Assembly (NCBI GenBank): GCA_032718565.1 | Contig: JAVGVS010000242.1 | Span: 124,001 to 188,000 of the forward strand | Origin: Distichodus sexfasciatus | Lineage: Eukaryota; Chordata; Actinopteri; Characiformes; Distichodontidae | Reading direction: 5' to 3' | Length of the DNA stretch: 64,000 bases | Shown: positions 41,926 to 54,035 of the stretch, one piece after another | Layout: every line of letters starts with the position of its first letter | Numbering within the stretch: the first letter of the stretch is position 1 | Made by a program: the position numbers and the translations under genes | The notes under the pieces: model-generated | What the model saw: only the letters and a program-made list of their open reading frames with translations | What the model was told of the DNA's origin: nothing | The model's database searches: none

Positions 41926-42641
41926 CCAGTGCGCCTCCAGTGCAGTCACAGGATGGATGGTGTGATAGCAGGAAGTATGAAAAGAGCTCCAAAAGCCCAT
42001 TTTTTCATTGTTGGTCGATACCAACTGCAGTTTAAAAAAAGAAAAAATCCCTGTCCATGTAGCAGTTTGTCATATCCATCACCAGAAGTTGGACCTCCTG
42101 GATAGAAAGCCAGTGTACAAACAATTACAGTTTTTCTCAGGCGCTTAACTACATTTTTCAAAACAATAACCACGTTCTCAAATCAGCCGATGCAGCCTGC
42201 AGAACGGTAGCAAATTTGGCAGAACTCCCCATTTTCCCTGCAAAACCCTCTATGTGAATCAAAACACTAAATAGCTATTGTAAAATTGCATAATTTACTC
42301 AAACAGTAACACACATCAGTCAAACAGGGGACACATACAAGCAATCAGTGACCACTCTCAGACAAAATACTCACTCACTGCAATAAAATCAGTACACACA
42401 CAGAGGGAGCAACAAAGAACAAAAACACGTCTTCTGTGAAGGAAAGTGGTTTTATTGGGTGTGTATGAAAAAACAAAAATCAAGAAAACAAATGTTGTCA
42501 TGTGATATAAAAAAGGTATGTGCTTTACACTGCATAGTCACTTCCATAGCATTGTCTCTACCTTCAGACTCCAGAAGTGCTCTGTAAATCTCATCAAGGA
42601 ATACAATAAACTTTCCAGATTTATATGGCCCAACTGTTGGG

Positions 42642-44023
42642 ATGTATACAACAGGACCAGTCTCTGATATACCGAGTTACAGTAAACATATAGTGGACAA
42701 CTCATATTGTTTGCTTGTTTGTTTTATTTGGATCCCCATTAGCTTTCACAACGCTAGCAGAGCACCGCTACCACTGCTAGCAAATGTAGCAGAGCCCCGA
42801 AGGAGAAGTGATTCAAACGGGAGCTCCGGGCAATGGATCAGGCAGGGAGCAAAACTGAAGAGGAGCCGTATAGGAGCGTTAACCAGGGGTACCGGTAATT
42901 TCAATTTCACCACAGATGAGAGCGCAAGCAAAGTTAATGCCAAGAACACAGCCCATGATGCTAACAGGGGCTATGCTAATCGATGCCCACCCCTGCATCT
43001 ATCAAATAGATTTACTCCGCTTATGTCACTTGACATCGACGGCAAGGAAATCGGACCAGATCAGCTCGATGTGCGTGTACAGAGGGGAGCAACTACTGGC
43101 ACGAGAGCCACGGAATGGCCGAATGGAATTCAGAGGAGGCCGAGAGAACGGCAGCGCTCGGCTGAGGAACGCACCGAGCCAGACACGCTCCTAGTGGGGG
43201 ACTCAACCATCAGACACGTGAGTGCCAAGGCTATGCTAACGCGTTGCTATCCCAATGCTACTGCTGCTGATGTGGCTACAAACATTCAGCGAATTATGTC
43301 AGACCACCAAACTATTAATCGGATCATTGTTCACGTCGGCAAGAATGACATAAATACAGAGCAGTCCGAATTAATGAAGGAAGATTTTAATGAACTTTTT
43401 AATGCGTTGTGCAACCTGCCGGCAACACAGGTCTGAACTTTATTGACAACTTTAACTTATTTTGGGGTCGGAGAGAGCTCTTTGAATCAAGTGGCAGCTA
43501 TCCCAGCAGATCTGGAGTGAAAATACTTAAGGACAATTTTCTTTTCTCACTCTGCCATTCTTCCAAACCATGCAACCCAAGCACCAGCAACTGCTCTAAA
43601 GACCTGGCTCTGGTTCACCAAGCTGAGACAGAGTGTGCTGAAATGGACCATGCTGATATGGCAGATACTGTAGCTGAACTTCAGCCTTCTGACGCCTGTA
43701 GCATCAACAAGAACGTCAGTGATAACCAGGAGCCACAACTACCGCAGCCTGTCACACGTCCTTTAGATATGCCATATTTGTTGAGCCTATTACAGAAAGA
43801 GAGGCTCAGCCTGTCCTCTCACATGATGTCACGACTTGAAAATCTATCTAGATTGGAGCAAGAGGATGCTGAAGGCTCACTGGCCCAAAGCTGCATGGGT
43901 ATCAAGTTACACTCCACCCCTAAATCCAAGCTCCAGTGTCAGCCAGCTGTTACGACACATGAGGAAGTTGGCAGCAATCCACTGAGGTTCCCTCATGAGG
44001 AAGGCTTTGATCTCCCGCAGTAA
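42642..44023 (+). pseudogene. LINE ORF1 with GDSL/SGNH esterase domain, broken
   Basis: Two overlapping frames (42642-43436, 43409-44023) make up an ORF1 of the L2/CR1 type. The esterase part has the nucleophile block LLVGDSTIRHV (about 43186-43218), then RCYPNATAADV and IIVHVGKNDI, which holds the Gly and Asn oxyanion residues. At the switch between frames, the piece joining LPATQV to GLNFIDNFNLFWGR lacks the usual GP-x-P segment, so a small deletion with a frame change occurred there. The catalytic D-x-x-H block reads GSYPSRSG where relatives have G-x-HPSRSG, so the catalytic His seems replaced by Tyr. The rest is low-complexity linker. ORF1 esterases of this kind are thought to help LINE RNA packing or membrane contact (family knowledge). 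This one is inactive by sequence. Confidence 0.8.
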
Positions 44024-47000
44024 ACAACGGCCGCAACTTCATTCCACCCTCCTGCACACCTCTGTATTCCAGCACTTTCAGGGAAAAATGAGGATCTGCT
44101 TCCTACAGGATGATGCTCCTGATCTACAGCAAGCAGTCCCCAGGCTGGTACATGTAAGTGCACGCCACCCCTACCTGGGACCACCCAATCCTCAAGTCCG
44201 CCCACGGCCTGTCCTCCTGCAGGCAGAGCCCTCGTCCCACTTTCCCACAGCGCCAGCAGGTTCAGAGCCCAGCAAACAACAACAATAATAACTGATGTTC
44301 TCAAGGTCCCTGCAATAGTAGCGTTACTGAACATGACTGTTCTCAGGACTTCATGGGGACCCTATTCCAGTTTACAATTAATTGATAGGTGGAGCAGGTC
44401 ACGGCTCAACTTTCAGGGTTAATCCATTCAAATTCACGCACTTTTCAGTCTGAAGGTGTATTAGCTCCCTCCTGCACTCTCAAATTGGGTGTCCTGAATG
44501 TTCGGTCACTAAATAACAAGTGACTTTTAGTTGTGATCTTATTACTACACAAAACTGATTTTATGCTTTTAACAAACTTGGTTAGAGGATAGCTGCAGTC
44601 GTTGGTTCTTAATAATCAGCTCCCCCAAGCCTATTGCTCTTTTAATGTGTGTGGATTTTATTATAGCAGGTGATTTTAACATCATTGACAATCCCAATAA
44701 TAAGCTAAAGACGTGTGCCGTTTTGACACATTCAAGTCTCACAGCATGTGACTGCCCCTACCCACATACAAGGTCTTACGCTGGACCTGGTTATCAGCAA
44801 GGGTCGTAATATCGCTGCTTTGAATGTTCTAGATGTGGTGCTGTCAGACCATTACAATGTGTTCTTTGATGCCTTGGTTCCTCCTATCAACTTTAAACAG
44901 TATCTGGATTTGTCCAGAAATGGTACGTGTGAGAATACCTGTTCTGTCTTTATGAGGCCATTTCGGGACTCCAGGTGTATTGGCAGCAAGTGTTGTGAAT
45001 GTCTGTCACCAACTCCAAAATGCTCAGAGTCATTGATGCTGTAGCACCCTTAGAGTCAAAACAATTGCTGGTAAGCAGAAGGCACCATGAATGCCTCGGC
45101 AGTAACAAATCAGAAAGAATGCAGGAAAGCTGAGCGCCGTTGGAGGAAAACTAAGCTTCAGGGTCGAATTATGGCATCATCTTCCAAAGGAGTCTTCACC
45201 GTTAAAAACATTAGATTAGGCACAGCGAAGCATATTTCTCTAATAGTATCAACAAGGGACATTAGAAACACTAGATCCTTTTGCCACGGTGGAGAGGTTA
45301 ACGAATCCTCAGTGCATGATTACCTTCAGATTTTCATCTGATTTAAGAAATGTAATGAATTTGCTTGCTTTTCAACCAAAAATTAGAAAATATCGAACAA
45401 AATCTCAGTGCCACCTGCTTAGGAAGTTGTTTTGATTCTGGGCCTACACGCAGAAAAAACCTGCCTGTCATGTCAAAGTTTCTGCCTTATAGATGCTAAA
45501 AGCTCTTGATGAAATAATTACAGCATCTCAGACCCTCTACATGCTCCTGGACATTCTCCCCAAGCTTCTTAAAACAGGTCTTCCTAGCTTAACTGGGACC
45601 TGCACATTATGAATAACTCTCTACACTCAGGTGTGTGTTTCCAGAACAACTTAAGACTGCAGTCATTAAACCCCTCCTGAAAAAACAGACCATGGACTCT
45701 TCCCTTACCAGTTAGACCCATCTCTAACCTCCTTATAAGCAAGGTTATAGAAGGTAGTTAATCAAATCAATAACTACTTGGACACAAATGGCATTTTTGA
45801 TGATTTTCAGTCAGGCTTTCGTCAGCATCACAGCACAGAAACTGCTCTTGTAAAATTTTCAAGATGACATCCGCCTGAATACAGACACGGGTAAAATAAC
45901 TGTACTATTGCTGTTAGACCTGAGTGCAGCTTTGCAGCCTGTTGACCACAGCATACTCTTAGACGGAAATGAAAATTGGGTTGGGCTCTCCAGGAACAGT
46001 GCTGAGCTGGTTTTTAGATCATACCTAGAGAGCAGGAGGTTATTTTGTTTCGATCAGCACTTGTAAATCCAGAAAACACGCCATGCCATATGGAATCACA
46101 AGGATCCATTCTCCGGACCAGTTCTGTTCAATGTCTTATATGCTCCTCTGGGTCAAATTCTAGAAGGGAATAATGTGTCATATCATAGCTATGCAGATGA
46201 TACTCAGATATATCTAGCTACCCTGGTGATGTTGTTTCCATTGATTCATTATGCCTCTGCCTCAATAGAGTACAAACTGGATGCATCAAAATTTTCTCCA
46301 GTTAAATAAGGACAAAACAGAAATAATCTTGTTTTGGAAACAAGAGGAAAATCAAATCTAGCACCTACTTAGAATCTAGAGGCCTTAAAACAACAAGCAT
46401 GTTACAAAAATCTTGAGGTGTATGTCATGGGCCAGGAATCTCTTGATTTCAGTGAACATATTACGTCGATATCAAAATCAGCATTCTGGCATCTTAAAAA
46501 CATAGCTAAAGTCAGATCTTATGTCCCATCAAGACCTTGAAAAACTTATACATGCCTTTATCTCCTGCAGGGTTGATTACTGTAATGCTCTTCTTACCGG
46601 GATTCCTAAAAAGTCCATTAGACAGCTCCAGCTCATTCAAAATGCAGCTGCAGAGTTCTAACCCAGAACTGAAAGAGATCATATCACGCCTATTCTCAGG
46701 TCCCTGCACTGGCTTCCAGTTCAGTACGAATTGATTCAAAAACACTACTAATTCTGCTGAAGTCACTAAGCGGGTTGGGCTGGTTACATCTCTGATATGT
46801 TTGATGTTTACACTCCTGGTAGGTCCCTAAGATCTGGGATCCAGGCCAGCTGGTGGTGAAAAAGAATTGAAAACTAAACACGGTGAAAATGGCGTTTTCC
46901 TATGCTGCCCAGCACTGGAACCAACTACCCATTAATCTCAGATCTGCCCCCCTTCTGACAATTTTTTAAGCGGATGTTAAAAGACTGCACTTTCTCTGTA

Positions 47001-47230
47001 CTTTTCACACTTGAGTGCTGAGCTGTTGACTGTGCCTGATTTTAAAGATATCTTATAGGACTTTTAATCGTTTTATTTCTTTTATTTCTCATTTCTTATT
47101 TATCTTTAATTTAAATTTTTACTTCTTTTCTTATTATTCTTTCTTTTTATCGTAATTTTAACATTTAACATTGTTTCTGTAAAGCACATTGAATGACCCT
47201 TGTGTATGATAATGTGCTCTATAAAACATC
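42660..47230 (+). mobile_element. L2-like LINE (subfamily A), nearly full span but decayed
   Basis: An ORF1 esterase remnant (42640-44020) precedes an ORF2 remnant. Near 44490 is the endonuclease start VLNVRSLNNK. IIAGDFNIIDNP lies at about 44665, and LTLDLVIS...LSDHYNVFF at 44770-44870. The RT parts run from about 45660 to 46980: PISNLLISKVIEK, GFRQHHSTETALV, a LLLDLSAAF-like block, PYGI-x-QGS, SYADDTQIYL (46180, both catalytic Asp kept), then LNKDKTE. The 3' end has the L2-type TGTAAAGCACATTGAATGAC near 47179. Many frameshifts and stops. Confidence 0.85.
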
Positions 47231-47279
47231 TTTCTGCCTTGCCTAGAAGAGAAATGGAAAGGTAACACAGACATGTGAG

Positions 47280-50200
47280 GAGCTTCCAGGGTCTCGACAT
47301 CACACCAAACCACCGTCTGCAAACTTGAGCGATCAACAAAAGTGGTAGGATGACAACAATCACTCTGCTTTAATCTCAAATTATCATGAACCCCCAGATC
47401 TCGCCTTTAACTAAGAAAGAGAAGGACTTAATATCAAATACTGACTAAACAAGTAAGTCTTAATCATGGCTTGAAAGCAGGGTGTTTCTGGGCTCCAGAC
47501 ACCCCTAGTAGGAAGTTTGTTCTACAACTGTGGTGCTTTATGAGCAAATGCTCTTCCCCCATATAGTAACGTTCTTTATTCTAGGTATTATAAGACCTGT
47601 GTCTTCGCGTCCGAAGCGTGCCACGTCGGTTGTAGTTGCAAATGAGTTACTCATACTGCAGTGCAAAGACCATTTAGGCTTTATAGGTCAAGAGGTACTT
47701 TATAGTCGACACAAAATTTAACTGGTAGCTAGTGGAGTGAGTGTGAGACCCCACGGCAGACCAAGGAGACTCCAGTTCCAGACCTTCTGGTGATCCTGAG
47801 CTACCAGATCAAGCGTCACCAGAGTTTTTAGCCAATCACATCCACATTACTGGTATTTAAGGACTGTCAATTACAACCTGTCTCTGTGAAGTATTGTGAT
47901 GCCTAGTGCTACATACCGAGAGCTCCTTGTATTTGCCTGTCTCCATTTTGACCCTTGCTTTCTGTTTTTGGATTACCCCTCTGCTTTTGGCGATTTGGAC
48001 TTGTTTGCTCCGTGGACTGTGTTTTCTGGTTTTGACCTGCGCTCGAATAAACTCTCGGTTTTTCCTCAATTTAATCCTGTGCCTGTGACCTGGTTCACTG
48101 TAAGAGCTCTCTTTGGGTTCACCTGCCTGCCCGTTGGTGAGGATACAATTGGGGTGATATGATCATATTTTTTGTTTTAGTGAGGGACTCTGGCTACTGC
48201 ATTGTGTGGACTAGCTGGAGTTTATTTAACAACCCTGTTTGGATAACGGCGAGAATAAGACGCCGAGCCTGGGTAATAATGCATGAACCAGTTTCTCTCG
48301 TCTTGAAAGGATAACCGTTTCTTGATTTGGCAATATTATGGGTTGAAGAAGGCAATTGGAAACTAATGTTAGAAGCATGTACATCAAATGAAGATTGGAA
48401 TCTAAAAGTAACACAGGTTTTTAAACAACAGTACTTGGTACAATGCATAATCCATCAAGACTGGCAGTAATGCCAGATAGCTGGCTTCTGGTGGCGTTAC
48501 TGCCAGTAAGAAGGACCTCAGTCTTGTCCAGATTTAGCTGGAGGAAGTTGTCTGACATCCACTTTTTTATGTCAATTAAGCTTTCTTCCGTTTTCTGAAG
48601 TTGCTGTCTGTCTTCGGTTTGTGGCGACATATATGTAACTGTGTATCGTCAGCAAAACAATGAAAACTAATTCCGTAACTACGAATAACTGAGCCCTAAT
48701 TAGCATGTACAGCCCGAAAACAGCAAGGGACCTAAAACTGATCCTTCTGGTACTCCATATTTCACCCTGATGTGTTCTGAGGAATCACCATTTATATTCA
48801 TTTTATACTGATAAGCGGTCAGAAAGGTGGGATCTAAACCAGAGGGCCACTCTGATACCAACAACATGTTCCAGAGTCTATCTAGGAGAATGGCATGATC
48901 AGCAGTATCAAAAGCAGCACTAAGATCCAAGCAGCACTAGGAGCGAGGCGCCAGCCCTGATCAGCAGATAGATCATTCACTACCTTTAAGAACGGTCTCT
49001 GCTATGGTTTGTTCTAAACCCAGGCAAAACATTTCATAAATCTGGTTTCCTGCAAACGAGGTTAGTTGACTGGCAACAACGCCTGTTATTTTGAGATAAA
49101 TGGAAGGTTAGACTCATTGGTCTATAGTTTAACATTACCAGGATCCAAGTTGAGCTATTACCAGCAATGGTTTAATCACTGCTTTAAGAAGATTTGGGTA
49201 AATAACCAATGCTAATAGAGGAGTTAACTATTGCTAGTAGAGGTTTAATCACTACTGGAATCATCTCTTTGAGTAACTTTGTTGGAACAGGGTCTAACAT
49301 GCAAGTAGATGGTGCAGGAAGAAAGGATTAAGACGTTAGATCTGACTGGTCAACTGGAGTAAATGATTCAAATAAGATGGCTGCAGTATTAGTACTTGCC
49401 TTGTCAAGGCCAGCCACTGTAGTTACTTGAGATTTTAGAATATTCTGTCTAATTAAACAAAATCTTTTGGTCAAAAAGTTCATAAATTAAGCCACTAGAA
49501 AACAATGTTGGTACAGTTTGAGTAGTAGTCTGGCTATTAGTCGGCAGATACCATGTTAAATAAAGAAACCTAGGATTATTTTTGTTATTTTCAATTATGA
49601 CTGATAGGTATTCTGATTTACGCAGCTCTAAGAGCCTTTTTATAGCTTCCCATAGCGTCTTTCCATGCTAGTTCAAATACCACTAATCTAGTTTTTAATG
49701 GAGCAGTTTTATCTAAGGTGGAAGCGTAGATGTTAGATAATCCATATTGCTTTTATAGCTTCCGCAGCGTCTTTCCATACTAGTTCAAATACCACTAATC
49801 TAGTTTTTAATAGACAGTTTTATCTAAGGTGGAGAGCGTAGATGTTAGATAATCCATATTACTCTAAATTTCAACAAGATTAGTCATTTCCTGTCGAGAA
49901 CGACAGATCGGGGGAGATTATCAGCTGTATATCTCAAGTGGTTATGCGCTTGGAGCAGAAGCGAGTTATGAAAGTATTTGTATTTTTGACTAAAGTGAAA
50001 ATCAAATGTAATGAGATGGCGGTCAGAAATAATACTAGTCTGAGGCAGTACTGTTACATTATCTACATTAAGACCAAACGATAGGATTAAATCAAGGGTA
50101 TGACTGCAGTTGTGAGTGGGCCCAATTGCATTTTGAATGATGCCCATGGAATCTAGTAAATTAGTAAAAGCTGCTGTCAGAGGATCTTGTTCATTATCTA

Positions 50201-50745
50201 CATGAATATTAAAGCCCCACAATTATTGCTCTTTCAGTTAAAATAACCTGGTCTGACAGAAATTCTGCAAATTCAGTTAGGAATTCAGAATAGGACCTGG
50301 TGGATGGTAAATCGTAACAAGAGGGAGCGACGAAGAATTAGGTTTTGCAGATATGTCTGCAATTCTAAGGAATAATAATTTAAATGAATTAAATGTAAAT
50401 TTAGGTCCTGACTTCTGTGTTATTGAAAGAGATCTTTTGTAGATGGTTGCAGCACCTCCCCCTTTACCACTGAGTTGGGGTCTGTGCTCATAACTATATC
50501 CTGGAGGTGTCGCATCATTTAAGGCTAAATACTCGTTGGGTCTTACCCATGTCTCAGTTAAACAGAGCGAGTTTAAGGACGTGGTCTGAAACCATTTCAC
50601 TAATAATAAGTGCCTTAGTAGATAATGATCTAATATTTAGTAGTCTTACTTTCAGCTTAGTGCTACAGATATTCTGCATTGGCTGCTCTAATTTAATAGA
50701 AATTAGATCGGAAAAGGACACCTTTCGCATTTTACGTAAACTATT
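47280..50745 (-). mobile_element. L2-like LINE (subfamily B), minus strand, decayed
   Basis: The 3' UTR (47280-47420) is the inverse of 2640-2770. RT parts on the minus strand: a SQSFGY-like end near 47440; IDIKKWMSDNFLQLNLDKTE (48540-48600); the DLSAAFDTADH block (about 48890-48930) and GVPEGSVLGPLLF near 48720. The endonuclease lies at 49884-50745: NIRSLSTKA, SLCLTETWV, GGGAATIYK, FNIHVDN, THNCSHTLDLILS, ISDRHLITFDF (His altered from the S-D-H order). Several frameshifts. A direct repeat of about 110 bp (TCTTTCCAT, CTAGTTCAAATACCACTAATC) occurs at 49660-49740 and 49765-49850. An LTR-like insertion sits at about 47742-48164. Confidence 0.85.
47742..48164 (+). mobile_element. LTR-like insertion in the L2-B element
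   Basis: This block does not belong to the L2 element. It has a TATA-like GGTATTTAAGGAC (47860), then cytosine- and thymine-rich sequence and AATAAACTC (48049), the layout of a gypsy-type LTR read on the plus strand. It resembles the LTR-like block at 59109-59539 in style but not in sequence. Ends and target duplication could not be fixed. Confidence 0.5.
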
Positions 50746-53159
50746 TTTGGTTCAGGGCACAGAAACAATGTCAATATGGTGGTACCTAGGTGGTGGCTCA
50801 AGGCAACTCGCAGGCGGGCGGTTTAGCCTTTCTGCCTGCGGCCTGGCCTTGGCTCTGGATTGTCAATGGCTGCCTACACCTGAACCTGCATAAAAGCTAG
50901 CTGCTATGTTCATTGAAATACAGGCACAGACTCCCACGAGCGGTGGATACCATCCCGGCTCAAAAGACCAGGCTTTCCCTCGAAGGTGGACCAGTTATCT
51001 ACAAAACCTATGCTATATATATATATATATTTATCTACAAAACATTAAAATGTTGATTATGCTTGCTCGCTGGCCAGCTGTGTAAACACACACGTCTTCA
51101 GTGTAACATGTGTCCGTCGCCAGGGCTGGACTGGGACAAAAAACGGCCTGGGCATTTTGAGCCGAGACCGGCCCACCAGGTATTGATGGAAAGACAATGA
51201 AGCCCGTTATTCTATACAGTAGGCTACTTACTTAGTGTAAACCAAAAGGCTGCTTGGTCTAGTTAAATCAAAATTTATTCTGTATCCAGGTGGATACCAA
51301 ATATATAAAGAAGTTTCTGTCTGGCACGGATCTTATTTTTCTTCACAGTGCTAAGCCGTAGAGTGTAACATAACAGAGTGTGCATAACAAAAACTCTCAA
51401 ATAAAACAGACACTGTTCTTACTATTTTTAATCAAATAAAAATAAAAATTAATAAATAAGTAAATAAATAAATAAACGGGCAGTTCTCCAGTGTTAAACC
51501 CAAAGTTACGTCCTTGGGCTTGCCATTATTATTTAGCAATCCTTTTTTATTTTTATGTGTATGTGTGCTCTCTACCATTTCCTAATTTTACCCAAGTAGA
51601 AGTCCTCTCCTCTGTAGTCAAGGATAGAAAGTGCTGAAAGCTGGCGCCATATTTATCTTTGCCTTATTTTGTTGAGACTGTGGGTCTAATGACCTGTGGA
51701 CTCAGTGTAATGCCTACAAATTAGTTCTGATAAGAGTCATAGAAAGAGAGGGAGACAGAGAGGGAGAGGGAGAGAGAGGCTTTAGTCCTTTTAGTTACTG
51801 TTAGCAATATACTTCAAATTTGAAATAGGCCTCTGAGTGTACATGTCTAATGAGGTAATTATAGCTATTTTAGATACACTCCTGTAGACCAAATATCAGC
51901 TAAAACAGAGCTGTGTGTGTGTGTGTGAGTACAACCATACATTCAGAAAGCTCTTTTTCCCTCCCCCACCCTCTCTGTATCTCATTGCGTTCTCCCTTTT
52001 CCCCATCTATATGATGTTTTGATGGAAGTGAGAGTTTGGGACATTGCTCAGGGACAGATGAGTTTCAAGTCTGCTTGCTTTCAAGGTTTCTCTCTTAATC
52101 CCTCAATTGTTGCTCAAACCTTGATAATTAGAGGCTTCAATAAAACTGTTTTGTGATCATGAATTTTGCACAAATTACACTTTACACAAATAAAGTTAGT
52201 ATTTCACATGTCTAAATGCAACAAACTTAAAAATATTCTTTAAGATTCAAAAACTGGCATTGGACATATTACACAATTTCCTTTGTTTTTTTACTAGTGT
52301 TTCTGCACACGGATACCAACATGACAGGCTGATGAGATCTAGTTGACTTTCACCTGCAGCCATTGTTTGACCTTTCCTGAAATAGGAATATAGCCATTGT
52401 GACATGGACATTCGAAACCCCCTTAGACGCACTCCAGAAAGCACTTACCATTACCATTCATTTGGACAACAGAGAACCTAACCTATGGCCTCCAATTTTA
52501 CCACTGGGATGGTTGAGAAAATTAGACACTATTTATATTCATAAAGAGCTTGATCCATAAAGGCTGTGATTGTTTACTGCCAAGTACTCTGAGCCTTAAA
52601 GGTACAATTTGTATTCATGCACAACTCTCTGGATGAACTCTGACACTTGGCCAAAGGGTCAGAAGAGTTTCTAAAACTTAAGAATTTTAATGCAACGTAA
52701 CTTACTTTTATATCACACTGCACATGTTTAGACATGAAAAACACCAATATTTTGACTTATTTTACTTGGATCTACTGCAGTCATTTGTGTGCAATGACCA
52801 TCTGTTCATTGACTTTTACCCTGGTGCCATTGGGTTTGTGGTGTGTTAGACAAAATGGATAAATGTTGTTTATTCACAAATGATTTCAGTTTAACAAAAG
52901 AGGGACTTCAAAGTTGTCTCTCAGTTGGCCCACTAACATCTGCATTTATCCAAACTGATGAATCTAACTAGCGTGGCCTCATACAGACTCTGTAATTCAG
53001 TTTGCTGAAATGACATAACATACTGTGTAAGGGGTAACACTGTAAAATTAAATTAAAAATGCCTGAAAAATTAAACACACTGGGTTCCTTAAGAAACCAA
53101 GACAGAAGCACTTGCATAATTTCATGTGACCTTTAAAAACTGTAAAGACGAAGATAATG
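50746..53159. other. Unassigned DNA with small repeats
   Basis: It contains the 5' edge of the L2-B LINE, an (AT)n run at 51014-51030, a hAT-like terminus at about 51123 (CAGGGCTGGACTGGGAC), a GA-rich run at 51745-51780 and a TG run at 51913-51927. The rest is AT-rich with no coding match. Confidence 0.5.
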
Positions 53160-53480
53160 TTTAATGTTATAGTTTATTCATTCATTCATTATCTGAACCA
53201 TGAAACCCGCATAAGGGTCACAGGGTTGGAGTTTTTCCCAGGACTAGGGTGCAAGGCGGGGACCAATGCTGGTCAGGCACCAACACACCACATGGCACAG
53301 GAACTCACACAAACACACTCACGGTCACACATTATGGGGTCAATTTAGATTAACCAATCAACTTATAGCACATGCTTTTGGTCTGTGGAAGTAAACCGGA
53401 GCACCCAGAGAAAACCCACTAGAACCCAGGAAACAAACTCAGGACTTTCTCACTGTGGCCACTGCGCTACCCCAGGTTAT
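53160..53480 (+). repeat. Common fish repeat with a GGAGCACCCAGAG motif
   Basis: It has the words TTCATTATCTGAACC, AGGGTGCAAGGCGGGGACCA, CAATTTAGATTAACCAATCA, GTGGAAGTAAACCGGAGCAC and GAAAACCCAC, a widespread repeat in fish genomes. I could not name its class. Confidence 0.65.
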
Positions 53481-53504
53481 AGTTTATTTTATATATTTTA
53501 TATA

Positions 53505-53562
53505 CAGGGTGACACAGTGACACAGTGGTTAGCACTGTTGCCTCACAGCAAAAAAAAAGGAT
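53505..53562 (+). repeat. tRNA-like SINE head fragment
   Basis: GTGACACAGTGGTTAGCACT and GTTGCCTCACAGCAA are the head words of a second fish SINE type. A diverged copy is at 54287-54350 (ACAGTGATTGACACTGTCAC). Confidence 0.5.
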
Positions 53563-53617
53563 CCTGTTAGAGACAAGCAGTTCAGAAAACGAATGAATAT
53601 TCGATATACATGTTTAC

Positions 53618-53850
53618 ATATTTAGGGGTCCAAGAACAAAGTGCTGGAACCCTATTGTTTTCATTCTGATTATTATTATAATTTTTTTTTTTCATTTTTT
53701 TACTATTAGGGGTCCAAGCACGAAGTGCTGGAACCCTATTTTCGTTCATTTCTATTTTTCTTTAAAAAATATTATTCTTCCCTATGCAAAAGTCTGACCA
53801 CAGCCTAAACCATACAAGTTATTTGGCAGACTGATCAGGGGGGTATTCCA
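53618..53850 (+). repeat. Two successive ends of the GGGGTCCAAGCAC repeat
   Basis: The terminus GGGGTCCAAG...AGTGCTGGAACCCTA occurs at about 53623 and again at 53707, same orientation, 84 bp apart. The terminus can fold as a hairpin (GGTCCA-GCAC against GTGCTGGAACC). Confidence 0.65.
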
Positions 53851-54035
53851 TGAAAGGCGCTAAAGAAAGCCAGACTAACCTGAAAAAGTGAGACTTAAAC
53901 TAGCGCCAACTCTCAAATAAGCCTCAAGTCGTTCCACTAACGCAGTTCAGGCTTTTCCAATCAAGGCTAATTCAAGACAGACTTGCATAGTCTCACTTAG
54001 TGTGCTCACCCGAGATATTTAAGAAGCCCAAATGA

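Noticed and set aside
42642..44023. A host esterase gene
   Set aside because: It lies directly upstream of an L2 endonuclease/RT in the same direction and matches LINE ORF1 proteins.
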